Shown here: in pieces, positions 1 through 12,834 of the stretch
Position numbering within the stretch: position 1 is the first letter of the stretch
How the letters are laid out: every line of letters begins with the position of its first letter
Assembly: GCA_000231825.2 (NCBI GenBank)
Contig: JH720331.1
Location: 465,441 to 529,440 of the forward strand
Source: Tetrahymena elliotti 4EA
Taxonomy: Eukaryota; Ciliophora; Oligohymenophorea; Hymenostomatida; Tetrahymenidae
Length of the DNA stretch: 64,000 bases
Direction of reading: 5' to 3'
Notes under the pieces: model-generated
What the model was told of the DNA's origin: nothing
What the model saw: the letters and a program-made list of their open reading frames with translations, nothing else
The model's database searches: none
Translations under genes and position numbers: made by a program

Positions 1-129
1 TGAAATCAGCCTTTACGAATCCATAGAAGGAGCAAAAAGATGTTTCCTAGAGCTTGAGCTTTTTTATGGAGAAACTATAGTAGAAATCGCTTCTGATTGC
101 TCATTTATTTTGAGAAAATATTCACTCAT
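1..129 (-). CDS. N-terminal fragment of an unrecognised protein, running off the left edge
   Basis: Read on the minus strand from an ATG at 127-129, 43 codons stay open to the window edge under the ciliate code. The start reads MSEYFLKINEQSEAIS and then becomes serine-rich; it uses TAA for Gln. The base composition drops sharply to AT-rich non-coding DNA just upstream of this ATG, as expected for a 5' gene end, and this decided the strand. A plus-strand frame (2-190, ending in TGA) is also open and cannot be excluded. No domain is visible, so no function is given. Confidence 0.45.
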
Positions 130-2390
130 GATCAGGTTTCAAAATTAACTAATCCTTAACAAACTAATGAAATTTTTCAAGTTAAACTGAGAATATTTTC
201 AAATCTTGTGAGTATATAGGTTATTTAAAAGTAGACTTTAGAGATTAGGTAATAATGATAGGGTAGAATAGATGGAATAGCTATTTTTGGTGAATTGTAT
301 TTGTTAAATAAAGATGGTTGTTTTTGTATATTTATTAGAAATCTGATGCAATCTATTTACCAAAATATTTATTTTAAAATTTTGTATTATTTAATGGGAG
401 TAATCTTTTGCTTTTTAATAGATGTTAATTTCTATGAAAATTTTAATGAAATTATTAACTTGATGATTTTGTTTTTATTTTCTGTGTAGATATCTAAATT
501 ATCGAAACATTAGAGACCAATGATTAATATTTTTTCTTTAGTTCTTATAAAATTCCTTTAATTAAAACACTAATACACTACTTTTGAGTAGTAATAAATC
601 TAAAGATACTAGAGAAAATATTAATTTTATTCGCAAAAGATACCTTCAAAATATTTATTTTTTGAAAGTCCTAAATTACTTACTCCCATTTAAGTCTTTA
701 TTGGTCTAATTCAATCAAAATAATCTTTCATTTTAAATCATAAATTAATTAATTAAACAAATATTTGTTTTCTTTATTAAAAAGATGTAAATATTGATAT
801 TATAGAAAGCAAAATAACTAAATTTTTATATGATAGCAAACGTACATACAGAGTGTAAATAATTAATATTTTATGTACGTTAAAAAGTTGATATCATTGA
901 TAAAATCTAACTCAAAATAATCAAAGAAATTGCAGTTTTTCCTTTTATACGGAAAAAATACAAAATGATACCCATAATCTACACAATTTTAGCTTTTAAT
1001 TAATTATATAAACTTTACAATACTTTTGGATGTAATTTTTACCACTAAAATTAATTATTAATAGTTTATGATAGTGTGGTGTTTGTTTATTTATTTACTT
1101 TATTTTTGTATTTTCTCAAAAGTTCAACTTAAAAATGAGAAATGAAAAAAAAAGTCTTTTCTAGTTAAGATAATTCTCAAAGGAGCTTGAGATAGTAATC
1201 AGTAAAATTCATGTTAAATTCGATTTGCAAAAGCCAGAAAAAGTTATTATTCAGTATTCTTAATTTATTTTACAATCTATTTCAAAGAGATATCTCTTAT
1301 TTTTAAATTAGTGAAAGATTTATTATCTCCAAAAAGAAATTTCAAATTATAATTCTAAATATTTCAATCAAAATTAAAATAATCAGCCATATAATTCTTT
1401 TGATTTTTATATAATTGATTTAAGACAGGAATATCCATATTTATTAAAAAAATTATATATTTAAAAATTTTAATTTACGAAAGATTTTTTTAATTACTTT
1501 TTGATATCAGTATTAATTTTACTGCACCCTTTTTTCTTTTTAAAGGACTAAAGATTATAAAAATAAATCTAAATAAATACAAGAAATAAATATTACATTT
1601 AAGAATAAAGTCTTTAAAAATTAAATATTCAAGAGAAAAATACTATTCATTCATTCTTTCTTTTCTTTTTTTTTGAGTTTTTCTAATAAGTTTCAAATTA
1701 GAGAGCAACAATAGCAATCATCACTGAAAACGATAATATTTAGTGAAATTTTTACATTCACTAACTTCTATTATCAAATAGATTTGTGATTTTTTTACTC
1801 CAAATTATTATTTTAATCCATTCGACAAGAAAAGTAATAGTAAATTATCCCCACCTTTTATTGTTACTTGCCTTATTTTTATTCAATTTTCGATGAAGTA
1901 AAAATATCAAATTTTTTTTACTGACTACTCAAACTAATTTTTTAAATATCTAAAACTATTCCATTTATTTTTACTGATTAAGAAAAAAAATCTAATGGAA
2001 ACAAAATTTAAAATTCAATTGCTTTATTTTATTTATTAAAAATCATTTTTTTAATAAAAATGAATATAATTTTTATTCTTATTTTTTTAAAAAAAATCAT
2101 TTAATTTGAGAGAATTTTCGAAGTGAATTTATTTTTGACAAAAGATTCTTTTTTATCAAAATTGAAGTTAATTATGAAAAAGTAAAAATAATAAAATTCT
2201 ACAAAAATACAAATTATTGGTTTGTAAAGATAAATTAGAAAGTTTTAGAGTATTTAAAAAGTAATTAAAAATATTGTGAAGATAATAAGAATTTGGTATT
2301 CAATATAAAATGTGTGTAATGTGAATAAAGGTGATACTAACTTGAAATTACTTTTTATTTGTAATACTAATAATATAAATAAAATATTTA
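130..2390. other. AT-rich intergenic region, no gene seen
   Basis: This is AT-rich DNA with long A and T runs between the left-edge gene start and the 3' end of the CNB protein gene. Short open frames such as 295-489 have no codon bias or domain and are expected by chance when only TGA stops. It should hold the promoter of the left-edge gene if that is on the minus strand; no recognisable element was found. Confidence 0.6.
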
Positions 2391-5300
2391 TCATTCTTAA
2401 GTTATAATACTATTTTTATATTAAATTTATTGGTTTGCATATTTTTAATTTATTATATTGTTTAATGAATTTGATAATACATGTGAGCTTTTTAGATGAG
2501 AGTCTTAAGAACAGATCGATAAAATATTATTTTTGGATAATTTATTATTACTTCTTCTAAGCATTTCTAGAGTGTTTGAGTTTTTTAATTCTTAAATTGG
2601 ATTTTTCTTTTTGCTTGAGGAATATCCAGAATCAGCATATAATTCCTTATGCTGCTTATAAGAAATTATGCTGATTGGAGTTTAGTTATCATTTCTCTCT
2701 CCTTAAACAGTTTTTTAATTATCAGATTTGTGGGTACTCAAATTCATAGCACTATGTGAAAACTAATTATCTTTTGAAATATCTTACTTTTTATTTTGTT
2801 ACTCTTATTAACTTTTAAATAATGGAACACAATTTATATTGTCTTAATTATTTATTTATTATTTTTCATTAACTTAAATTCTTTTATGGTTTTTAAATTT
2901 TTATTAGGTCATTTTTTAATTTGTTCTATCTGAAGACAAACACTGAGTAGATTAATCATTGATGGCTGAATCTTACTATTACTAAACTTTTTTACATGTT
3001 TCATAACTATCTTATTCAGATTACTAGTCTTTGGGCTAAAAGTGTTTTTCATTTGTAAAAATAAGAGTTTTGCACTTTTTAAGAATAGGATGAATTCCTT
3101 TAAGTCTATTAATGAATTTTTTTTATTCATCTTAAACAGGATTAGTGCTAACGGTATCTGGAAGATACTCTTAGATACTCATTTTCTATTGAGATGAATA
3201 GTTATCTAAATCAACTAAAGATGTAATTTTGTTATTGTTTTAATAGTTTTTATCATTTATTTTGGAATCAATATTTTTGTGACTTGAGACATTACTATTT
3301 GTTTTTTTAAGGTTCAATGAATTTTAAATTTTATTGCCATTTGGCTAAGATTCTGACTTTTATCTGATTTAGCGTTTTTAATTTATAATTTTTGTTTTTT
3401 CAGGAAGTAAAAAAAGTAAATTAAGCTCTTCATTGTTTTGATGAATATTTTTATTCTTACTTTTACTAGAACAGTTTGTAAGATCTGTTTATTAAATTAG
3501 TTATTGATTCTAATTTTTAGAGGTAGTGCTTGTTGAGAAAAATAAATTAGTGTCTTTAATAAAGTCAATACTATTTGTTTTTTTATTTGATTCAATTAAT
3601 ATTTTGTTATTAACTTTTTCGCATGCTATTAGTGGGTGAAGACATGGCATTGGGGAGGTATTTTCTTCTATTTGAGATTGCATACTATTACTATTAATGT
3701 CTGTATAAGTCTTTGAAGGGCGCTATCTTTACACTTTAGTCCTTTGCTAAAATTATGTAACAGAATCTGATTAATTGGTTATGCCATTACAGGGAATAGA
3801 ACTCGAGTTGATTTATTTATCAAATTAAAGTTTTTAATAAGAATTCACCGGAATAGACAAAGTAGGTGATAGCTTTTACATAGAACTTAAACTAGCAGTT
3901 GTAGTAATTGAAACTGATGAGTAGTCTGTAAATTTCTTCATACTGTTTCGTGAATAGCTAGTCAAAATAGGTTCAGCTGAGTTGCATTCCATAAAATATT
4001 TATTTTAGGTACTTCCCTTGATATCTAATTATTAGAGATTTTTGAGACCTTCTCTCTATTTGGCTATCTTATTAGATTAAGGAGTGAAAGAGTAAATCTT
4101 ATCTTAATTTGCAGATAAGATATCCTCTTTATCATTAGAAGGGGCTGTCTTGTTGGAGTGAAAGTTTTCATCATCAGAACTTCTTCTATCAGGAATGATT
4201 CCAAAGTGAATATTTGATTTATTTACGAATGAAGAAATTAAATTTTAAGATTAAGTTGAATCTAATTTTCTGAGTTGCTATGTATTTTTCTGATTTTGAT
4301 CAGATTCCTAAGAGTAATTAAAAATATTAGAAAAATTAGAAACAAATTTATTTGGAGGATTATTATTTGTAGTATTATTATTGTTTAAATTCATATTATC
4401 ATAATAGTTACTGTATACCATCATATCAGTAATCACACCTTATTATCCATTATTATTTTACTGGTTATTTTGACTCTTTATTTCATGAATTTTTTATAAT
4501 CTCTCACTATGATATTACAGCTTTAATATCTTCATCTTTTCTGTTACTTTATGACGATTGATACCCTACTCATTAAGCAAGTTATTTACATATTTATCTC
4601 TAATTTTAAGTAAGACAGTGTCATTTGATTTGCTTATTGCCTTGACATATCTCAATTTCTTTTTCTTTTCTTACTAATCTCCACTTTTCCTTTTTGATTT
4701 AATTGCTTCTTCAATATCTTTTTCAGGTTACATTTAATTAGCTTCTTCAACGTAATCTTCTAAGCCTAATAGCCCTTAATTCTTTAAAACTATCTATGTT
4801 TCCATCACCTTTGGTTTTAGTTTCCTTTTGTATTTACTTATTTCCTCGTTCTGAACATGCTTTAAAACAGCATGGTTAGTAGATCCTTAAACCTAATAAG
4901 GAGTGCTAATTTCTACATTTTTATCTTTACTTTAAATTTAGTTTTAATTTTAATTAGAACTGGATAAAATATCTGGTTATTAAAGTTAAGCTAAACTAAG
5001 AGTTTTCACTATTTCTACTTCTCCACTCTTGATCACATAAACACAATCAGCGACATCACCCTCATTATATATTACCTAGTTATACTAATAATTTATAACT
5101 TCGAATTAATAGGCCAAACGATTAATTAGTTTTTAGTTAGAGAATCCGAATATTTGCTAAAGTGCTTCTTTTATGAAATAAAAGCAACCTTTATTTGTGT
5201 TAAATATGTGATTGTAATCCTCAGTAGAAAGAGATAAAGCATAACATTTCTCGCTATTAACGATACATAGGCCATCGTACTTTAATCCTGAATTGGCACA

Positions 5301-5825
5301 ATTTTCTCCAGCTATCTCTCCTACCTCTAAAGAGCGTACTCTTTTTATGTTGCATATATTGTTTAACAAAAAATACTCCTTCTATGTATCTATATCACGA
5401 ATCATTTAATCTAATTCTGGATCTCTAAGATATTTTAGTCTTGCTTAAATATTTTGAAATTTCTCCTGCTAATCTCTTGATAGAATATTAGTATTATTGC
5501 TCTAAAGAAACTGCTCATACATTCCCGTTAGTTTCATTTCAGTGTTAATATCTTAGTCTGTTTTCTTATCCCAGCAACTCATTTAGCCTTGCAAAATCCA
5601 GAAGATTTCTTTAACTGGTTACTTGTGACGATAAATAATATCCTTTCGATTGAATTCACGAAATTTAAAACCAGATACTAAGCGATTTATTTTATCCTCC
5701 TATCTCTTTATCATATTATAAAAGTGTTGGTTTTGATAAATTGCTTTCAGGACTACCCTTTACTTTGATTCTAATGTAGAGTCCTCCTTTAAGTATTCTT
5801 AAATAAGATTTTAGTATTCTGACAT
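2391..5825 (-). CDS. Protein with two cyclic-nucleotide-binding-like domains (1144 aa)
   Basis: The frame runs from ATG at 5825 to TGA at 2391-2393, exactly 1145 codons with no intron needed. Residues about 33-190 resemble a CNB beta-barrel: HFYNMIKRQEDKINRL, then IFWILQGQM, and a phosphate-cassette-like stretch KRVRSLEVGEIAGENC. A second CNB-like unit follows at about 195-385, with YNEGDVADCVYVIKSGEVEI, a charged insert, and QGLLGLEDYVEE. The remaining ~750 residues are low-complexity, rich in Asn, Gln, Ser and Lys. The protein is co-linear with the one at 38139-42138, and the start was chosen because both begin about 35 residues before the HFY motif. The first cassette lacks the usual Arg of cAMP/cGMP binders, so ligand binding is uncertain. 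No kinase or channel domain is visible. The likely role is a regulatory or scaffold protein; this is inference. Confidence 0.8.
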
Positions 5826-7254
5826 CCTAAATAGTTGATAGATAGTAAAATTTTGTATATCTTCAAGTTCCTTCCTTCTATCCTTTAAATTCCAAAATAA
5901 AACATAAAGAAATATGAAAACTGTTTTAAAGTTTTTACCTAAAGTTTAGTTTTCTTATTTTTTGTTTCGTTATTAAATCTATAAATGCTAATTATATTTT
6001 TTACTTAATATTAATTATGAAATACTTGTATACTTACTTACCTTTAAATTCCTTTTTCAAATATCAAAGCTTAATTGTTAAATTTGGTAACTTTTTATAA
6101 ACCCTCCTTATACTTATTAAAAAACATACCATCATATATTGACTAATTTATGATTTTTTGATAACTATTACTTACTGACTATGAACTAATTACTATTAAT
6201 ATATCTGATTCCTCTCTACTAATTGTTTTGATAAAAGTAATCTATCTAAATTTATTAATTTTAAATAAGTGAAACATTTTTTTGCTTAGAAATAATAGAA
6301 GCCTTTTAGATAATTAAAATAATTCTGAGAAAAATTGAAGAGAAATAAAAAAATTTAAAATAAATAAAAAATTGTTAATTTAAAAAATTAATGTTTTAAA
6401 AATAAATATTTATTTCTGTAAAAATATTTTAAAATTAGTCAAATAAAATAAATTAAATAAATCAAAATTAATAAGTGTTTAGAAATTTATTTTTATCATA
6501 GGTCCTAGATAATTTTTATCTTTGCGTTTTAAGAAATTATCTGTGGCAAATAAACAAATATTATAATAAATAGTTTAAGTTATATCTTATATTTTAAAGA
6601 AATACAAAAAATGAAATTCTAATAAATAAGTTTTGTTATTGAATAATTAAAAAGATATTCTTACTCTTAAATAATGTAAATTATCATTTATTATTTGAAT
6701 AATTAACAAAATTTATTAATAAAAACAAATGCTAAAATAAATTGTTTAAGTTTTATATCTTATGTTTTAAATGAAATTGAAATTTAAAAGTATTAATTTT
6801 GCTATTGAATATTTAAAAATATATTTCTGTGAAATAATGTAAATCATCATTTATTATTTATTTAGTTTTAATAATTAACAAAATATTTTAAATCTTTATC
6901 AGTAAAAATAAATGTTAGATAAACAGTTTAAGTTTTTTAATATATTTTAAAGAAATTAAAAAGAATGAAATTCGAAAATATTACTTTTGCTATTGAATAT
7001 TTAAAAATATATTCCTACTGTGAAATAATGTAAAATATCATTTATTATTATATTTAGTTTTAATAATTAAGAATATGCATTGATAATTTTAATTAACAAA
7101 ATCATAAAATTTAAAATCAAAATATGAAAAAATGAAAATAAAATACTATCTGAGAAGTAATTTTAAAAATAATTTCATAATTACAAAATTTCATTACTGT
7201 TATATATAAAAATAGGTTAAAATACTGTATTATAAACTACTTTTTCAAATTTTA
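5826..7254. other. AT-rich intergenic region with a degenerate tandem repeat
   Basis: This spacer lies upstream of the first CNB protein gene and downstream of the first GPI-anchored protein gene, both on the minus strand. It contains the three-copy repeat listed separately. No gene seen. Confidence 0.6.
6540..7075. repeat. Three tandem degenerate repeats of about 165-190 bp
   Basis: The order of landmarks recurs three times: a TTTAAGTT...ATTTTAAA block, a block like TTTTGCTATTGAATATTTAA (near 6638, 6804 and 6992), then AAATAATGTAAAT..ATCATTTATTATT. Spacing between copies is about 166 and 188 bp. Copies differ by substitutions and small indels. They hold no coding frame. Origin unknown; slippage or unequal exchange in non-coding DNA is the simplest explanation. 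Confidence 0.7.
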
Positions 7255-8376
7255 TCAAAGAGAAAATAATAATAAGGACAAGCTAGCTAATAAAAATGAA
7301 TTAATAGCTAATTTACCTGCACTGTTTGGATCATTTACATCAACAGTTACATTTCCATCAGCATCTATATTAGAGTCTGAAGTACTAGAAACAATTATGT
7401 TAACACCAGTTGAGGAAGTAGTAGAATCAGTTGTCTATAGAACTCTGATATTTTCAAAGCCCATAGATTATAAAAATCTTGCACCGGCTTAAGTGTCTAT
7501 TGTAGAATCTCCTTGTTAAGCTGATTCGCAAGATGATTGCTTTGAAAAAACTGTTGTGGCTTTACAAGCTCCAGAAGCTATTCCACCATTGTTTGTAAAT
7601 ATAGTTTGAATTTTTGTAGAAATTGCAGTCTAACATGTTGAGTCAACATAGGCAGCAGTAATTTAATTAACAATTGATTAAAGTGAATCATAACTTCCAA
7701 TGGCAGTCCAAGAAACAATATCTTTAAAGCATTAAAGAGCTGCAGCAGAGTCAGTTTCAAACTATTGAGCACTTGCAGTACTAATAATTATATTATCATT
7801 AGCATCGAACAAACTAGAAATTTAGTCAACACCAGCACACATTGTACAAGCTGCACCTCTAGCAAATTAGACCATTACTTTGGCAAAGTTAATTTTGCAT
7901 TACTTACTATTAGTTATAAGTTTCTGTAAAAGAGTTAAATTTGTGTTTTTAATCAAATCATCAGCAGAGGCTGGTTTAGTTACTCCTTGAAGAGCAGTGC
8001 AAGATCCTTTATTCATTTATTTGACTAGGGCATTCAATAACTTTTTGATAATGTTATTCTAATTTTACAGAGGCTTTACTTTTAAAAGAGCAGAATTTTC
8101 AATAAATTTAGCTATTTTTGCATCGCAGCAAGACTAGTGACCTTAGTATTAGTTACAGACACCCAACTCATCAGCTGTTGAACTAGTTGAAGGAGTTTTG
8201 CTTTCAAAATAAGTACTAAACTTTTCAGCTTTAGCAGAGGCATCTGTGCTATGAGTGGAAGCAATATCCTTTATTAAGGCCTTTGCTTTTTAATAGGCTT
8301 TGTGGTTTTTGCATTCATCTGCAGCAAGTGAAGCTGTTAAACAGAGACCGAGTAAAACTAAAATATAGATTTTCAT
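7255..8376 (-). CDS. Secreted, predicted GPI-anchored Cys-containing surface protein, copy 1 (373 aa)
   Basis: ATG at 8374-8376 to TGA at 7255-7257, 374 codons, no intron. The N-terminus MKIYILVLLGLCLTASLA is a classic signal peptide, with mature protein starting near ADECKNHKAY. About a dozen cysteines are spaced through the body, including SCCDAK and the pair in GAACTMCAGVD. The C-terminus ends in a hydrophobic stretch (INSFLLASLSLLLFSL) right after a small-residue region (DPNSAG), the layout of a GPI-anchor signal. So the product should be an extracellular, membrane-tethered protein. The gene at 12835-13968 is a clear paralog, and a decayed copy lies between them. I do not recognise the family. 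It lacks the CxxC repeat pattern of the immobilization-antigen-like gene at 55531-57423. Confidence 0.88.
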
Positions 8377-10499
8377 TTTTTATTTTTTTTAAGTTTTTTT
8401 AATTTTTTTTATTATGAATAAATTATCTAATTATGTGAACTTTTTTGCTTGGATTTAAATTAATAAGTTGATAGATTTTACTTGAATTTTTCTTCACCAG
8501 TTTATTCTTACTTTTTGAAATTAATTAATCATAAAAGTCATTTATCAGGAAAGTCTATACATAAATTTAAATTTATAAAACAGTGATTGAAGGATTTAAA
8601 TTTTATTGGATTATTAGCAAAGCAATAAAATTTACTTTCATGATTAAGAAAATAGTAGAGCTAAGAAAATTAAAATCAATAACAATAACCATAAGTTCAA
8701 ATATGAAACATGAAAAATAATATTTCTGTATATCAATGATAGTTGTTAAAAAAATGTACCTTAACTTATTTTTTGGATAGAAAAATGTTTTTAAAATATG
8801 AAATAATATAAATATATTACTCTATCTTTAAATAATCCCTATTTCATACAATTTATATCCATAAAGTACTTTTAGAATTATTTTTCTTGTTGGTAAATTC
8901 GATAGTATTTTAGCCACAAACAGAAAAAACTCAAGTAAAGATTAGTTAATTTAATTTATTTGCTACCTAACTTAAAATAAAAAATAGATTTTTCATTGAG
9001 GTTTAACGCTATCTGTCTAAGCCTTGAAAAATAAAAATTCAGGTAAAATTTAACTAAATAAAAAAAACGAAATAACTTTTTATGAAAATAAATTATTATT
9101 GATCCGGGGAAATTTTATTTTTAACTCAGTAAATTGTAAAGGTGAAAAATTGATCAAAGCGTTTTTTAGTTTGTTTTAAAGATAGACTTTTTATTTATAA
9201 ATTCAGGTTAAAAACTATTTCTTTTCAAAACAGGAAAAAAATATCAGGAGAAAATTCATTTATTGGTTAAAAAATATTTTATCATAGTTTTAAGCAAAGA
9301 AGAATCTAAAAATAAAAGATTATTAAGAAATATTTTAGAAACTTTTCATAACAAAGTATTTAATCCTAAAATAATCAATAGATAAACAAGAGATGTTAAA
9401 TAAAAAGCAAAGTTTGAATCCAAGGATACTTTCTTTTTATATTTTCTATGCACATATGGATGTGCTTCATATTTATTTGAAAACTTTACAAATTAAACAA
9501 AAGAAAAAAAAATTCGTCTTTAAAAAGAAAATATTTTAAAACAAGAGTTTGAACTCATATAATTAGATTTAAGTTAATTTAGGGTGTGCATATTTTGCAT
9601 TAGTTGATAATATTATCATTATTATCATCATATTTATGAAATAAGGCAAAAAAGTTGTTTGCGGTTTTGAGAAAACATCTTTAAAATTCAAAAAGAATAA
9701 CATTTTATAACTTTAAATGATTTATTTTTAAAGTTCTATTTCATGAAGACCTAAAATTTTTATGATAAACACTTTCGAAAATATTATTTTTTAAATTTTT
9801 GCATACTTCTTTATGATTATTATCTAAACTGACATAAATAATTTCTCAAATAAAACATAAACCCTAAAAAATAATATTAGATGGTCATATAAAATATTAA
9901 AGAACTAAAATAAAATAAAACAAGATTCAAATTAAAAAAATCTATTAAGTATATTGTTTTATTTGCTTTAAAGATAAATATTTTATGGCTCTTTAACTTA
10001 GATTGTAATCAAATATAGTAAAGCAAATTATAATCACATCTAAATTTGCTTCAAAATATAATATCTATAGCAAATTAAAATACGTACTGTTAATTTGAGT
10101 TTATTTTAATAAAAAATCAATTAAAAAAAGATTAGCTACTCAAAAAGTTATTATCTATTTAGATTGACCAATACTTCTCTTTTTTGAAATATTAACATTT
10201 GCTATTTAAATAATTTATCAATAGAAACTAAAACTTTTTTTGATCACAATAATACCTTCTTCATAATTATTTCTATTATTAATTTTTGTTTTATTTAGAT
10301 ATCACTAAAAATATGTTTCATCAATGTTTGTTTTAAATAATATTTAAAAGATATTTAGCTACAAAAACATGAAAATCATGAAAGTTTTTTGTATATTTTT
10401 GTGTTTTGAATAAAAAAAAATATTGAAATAAAATAAAAAACAATTTTTTCATGATAAAACTCTATTAAAATCTATTAATAAATTCAATAATTTTTAGAT
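8377..10499. other. AT-rich spacer inside the duplicated surface-gene cluster
   Basis: This is upstream DNA of copy 1 and the region beyond the 3' end of the decayed copy. Short AT-rich motifs around AATTCAGGTWAAA recur (about 9036 and 9203) and resemble motifs upstream of the other copies. No coding frame of convincing composition was found. Confidence 0.5.
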
Positions 10500-11554
10500 A
10501 ATATTATTTTGTGTTAATTTGCTAATTTAAACTTTTAGTAATCCTTCATTTGAACGAGCTTAACTGCCAATAGAAGAGTCTACTGATTTAATCCTATTTC
10601 AATATATCATTTTTAAAATAAAAATGTTTATTTATAAGCATATCCTCCTAATTCATAATTTTAAATGAAATTTAAATCCATCTTTTACTACATTCTAGTT
10701 GATATAGTTAAAATATACTCTAGTAAATTCATTAATAATTGATTCTAGCTAGTAATTAATTATCTATAATCAATCAAAAAACTGTATCTTTAAAACACTA
10801 AAGAAAACTAATCACAGAAATTTAAATTAGGTAGAGTATCCTATTTATTTATAGTAATTAGATTTCAGCTGTCATCTAAAAAATTAGAAAGTCTGTAATT
10901 TAAGTTAGGCTGTTAGAGTTGAAAACTTAATTTTGAAATGTTTAATCATGATAATTTTTTTTTTAAGAAGTTCATTTGCTGAAATGATAAACACTTTAAT
11001 AGAGTTAGTTCATTTTCACTCAAATTTAAGTTAATAAGAATTTATTTTGAAAAATATTCAGTAACTCCATTTCAGGTAAAAAATGGGTTTCTATTTTAAG
11101 TTTTAATTAAAAGACTATTTTTAATCACTGACTTAAATTTCTACTTTCTTCAAATTTAATTACTTTTCATTTTAAAAAAAGCAAAATTCAAGCTTTCTTA
11201 TTATAGCTTTTATTGGAAAAATAAGAAGAAGATTAAATTCTATTGATGATAAATCGAAGTTTTTAATCAAAACCAAAATTAATCAATCCAGCCTACATCA
11301 AATAGATCTTTAAGAATTCTTAATATAGTTAAAAACTAAATAAAATATTATTTGATTAGTTTCTTAAATTAAAGAAAGTCTAAATTTTGTTAACATATTT
11401 TTTAAATAAATTTGGCATTAATTAAATTCAGATTATTTTAATAAAAATAAATTAAAGGCTTTAGCTTTTTAGCAGGCTTTATCGTTTTTGCATTCATCAA
11501 AAGCAAATTATGCTGTTAAGCAGAGACCAAGTAAATTTAAAATTGAATTTTCAT
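10500..11554 (-). pseudogene. Decayed third copy of the GPI-anchored surface protein gene
   Basis: The N-terminal end is unmistakable: from the old ATG at 11552-11554 down to about 11452 the DNA matches the signal peptide and first residues of the intact copies. A one-base loss within codon 3 puts the old reading frame out of register with the ATG. Farther along, 10500-10980 still aligns with the C-terminal half of the copy at 12835-13968. For example ATCTTTAAAACACTAAAG matches ATCTTTAAAGCATTATAAG, and an AATTGATTCTAGC segment matches AATTAATTCTAGC. The stretch 10980-11450 is too diverged to align by eye. Scattered indels and loss of the GC-richer coding composition indicate an old pseudogene. 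The left boundary is approximate. Confidence 0.75.
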
Positions 11555-12834
11555 TTATTTTTTGAAGTTGCTTTTTTTTAGTTTTTTTATTTTAAAGTAC
11601 AAGTTAATGCAGAAAGTAAGAGAAATCTTGAAGTCTGGTAAATATTTAATAATTAAGTTTCTTAGATTACTCTTTCGAGGACTAATAAAATTTATTTTGT
11701 TTGTGAGAATTGTCAATTTTTTATAAGATAAAAGTACCAAAAAGTTAATTAATATGTTAACAAGTAAAAAATACCCAGATTTAAATTAAATTGAGGTTCA
11801 AAGTGATTTTTTACTCAAAGGAATAAAAGAAACTCAACATTTTTATTAGCATAAATATGAATATGAAACTATTTTATTTAAAATATAAAAATAAATTTTT
11901 GAGTCTATTAATAATCTTCAAGCTTTGCTTAAATAAATAAAAAGAGATTAAATTAAATTATATTTTGTTTGATAGTTGAAATAGAATATTATTTAAATAC
12001 TGTAAGTTAATCCATCTATTTCTAAAATCAAATAGAATGCAATACTCTCTTATTATGTTATTAATTAGTAGAAAAGGTCGATTTGAAATTTTTGAAATTA
12101 AATTCAGGCAATTTTCAAAATTAGATAACTAAGCAAATAATTAATGTATGACAGAACTTAGAGATTCTCTATGAATCAAACATTTTTACATTTGCATTGA
12201 TATAAATCAGGCAAAAATTACATTTTCTTTTTCAAGTAAGTTCAAAATAAAAGCACAAAGAGATGATAAACATAAACAACAGATAAAATTCCAGCATATT
12301 TTTAGAATTGTAAAAAATTTTAAAAATATAATCAAATCGTCTAGTAAAAAAATGATAAATGTTCAAACAATATTATTAAAATGTTTAAAAAACTAAGATA
12401 CAAATTTTTCAAAGACCTAATTGATTGGATCCTTTCTTTTTATTTTTATATCTATCAACTTAAAATAGAGATGCATAAATTGTTAGTAAAAATGTTAACA
12501 TATCATAAATAAATATTAATATCCATTTATTTTTTATATCAATTGCAAGAATTAAGTTATCTTTATGCATTTTATGAATGAATAGCATTTATAAAAAAAT
12601 CTTTAGTATTAATAAGAAGTGTTATATTCATTTTTTTAACAAAAATTTTTAATGCTGATAGTAAAACTTTTGATTTATTTACTATTAATTTTTATAAACT
12701 TTAATAAAAAATATTTTAGTTAAAAAATGAATTAATTATTTGAATAAAACTAACTAATAGTTTAACAAAAATATTATATTTATATAAACAAACTTATTTC
12801 ACTTGTAAATTATTTTATATTTATACTTAAAATT
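11555..12834. other. Spacer between decayed copy and copy 2
   Basis: AT-rich DNA, the former promoter side of the decayed gene and the 3' side of copy 2. It includes the duplicated upstream block at 11672-11830. No gene seen. Confidence 0.55.
11672..11830. repeat. Duplicated upstream block, copy A
   Basis: This block upstream of the decayed gene aligns with 14198-14350 upstream of intact copy 2. Shared landmarks in order are CTTTCGAG, ATAAAATTTATTT, AGAATTGTC, then CCAGATTTAAA followed by TAAATTGAGGTT. Its position about 120 bp from the old start suggests the duplication carried the promoter region with the gene. Confidence 0.65.

Noticed and set aside
2..190. Plus-strand open frame ending in TGA at the left edge
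   Set aside because: The minus-strand frame starts with an ATG exactly where the coding-like composition begins, which fits better. The plus frame remains a weaker alternative.
295..489. 64-codon plus-strand ORF
   Set aside because: Hydrophobic, AT-driven composition, no domain, and no longer than expected by chance in such DNA.
9414..9431. TTTGAATCCAAGG-like string suggesting a tRNA T-arm
   Set aside because: No matching acceptor, D-arm or anticodon arm around it; no tRNA was found in the window.
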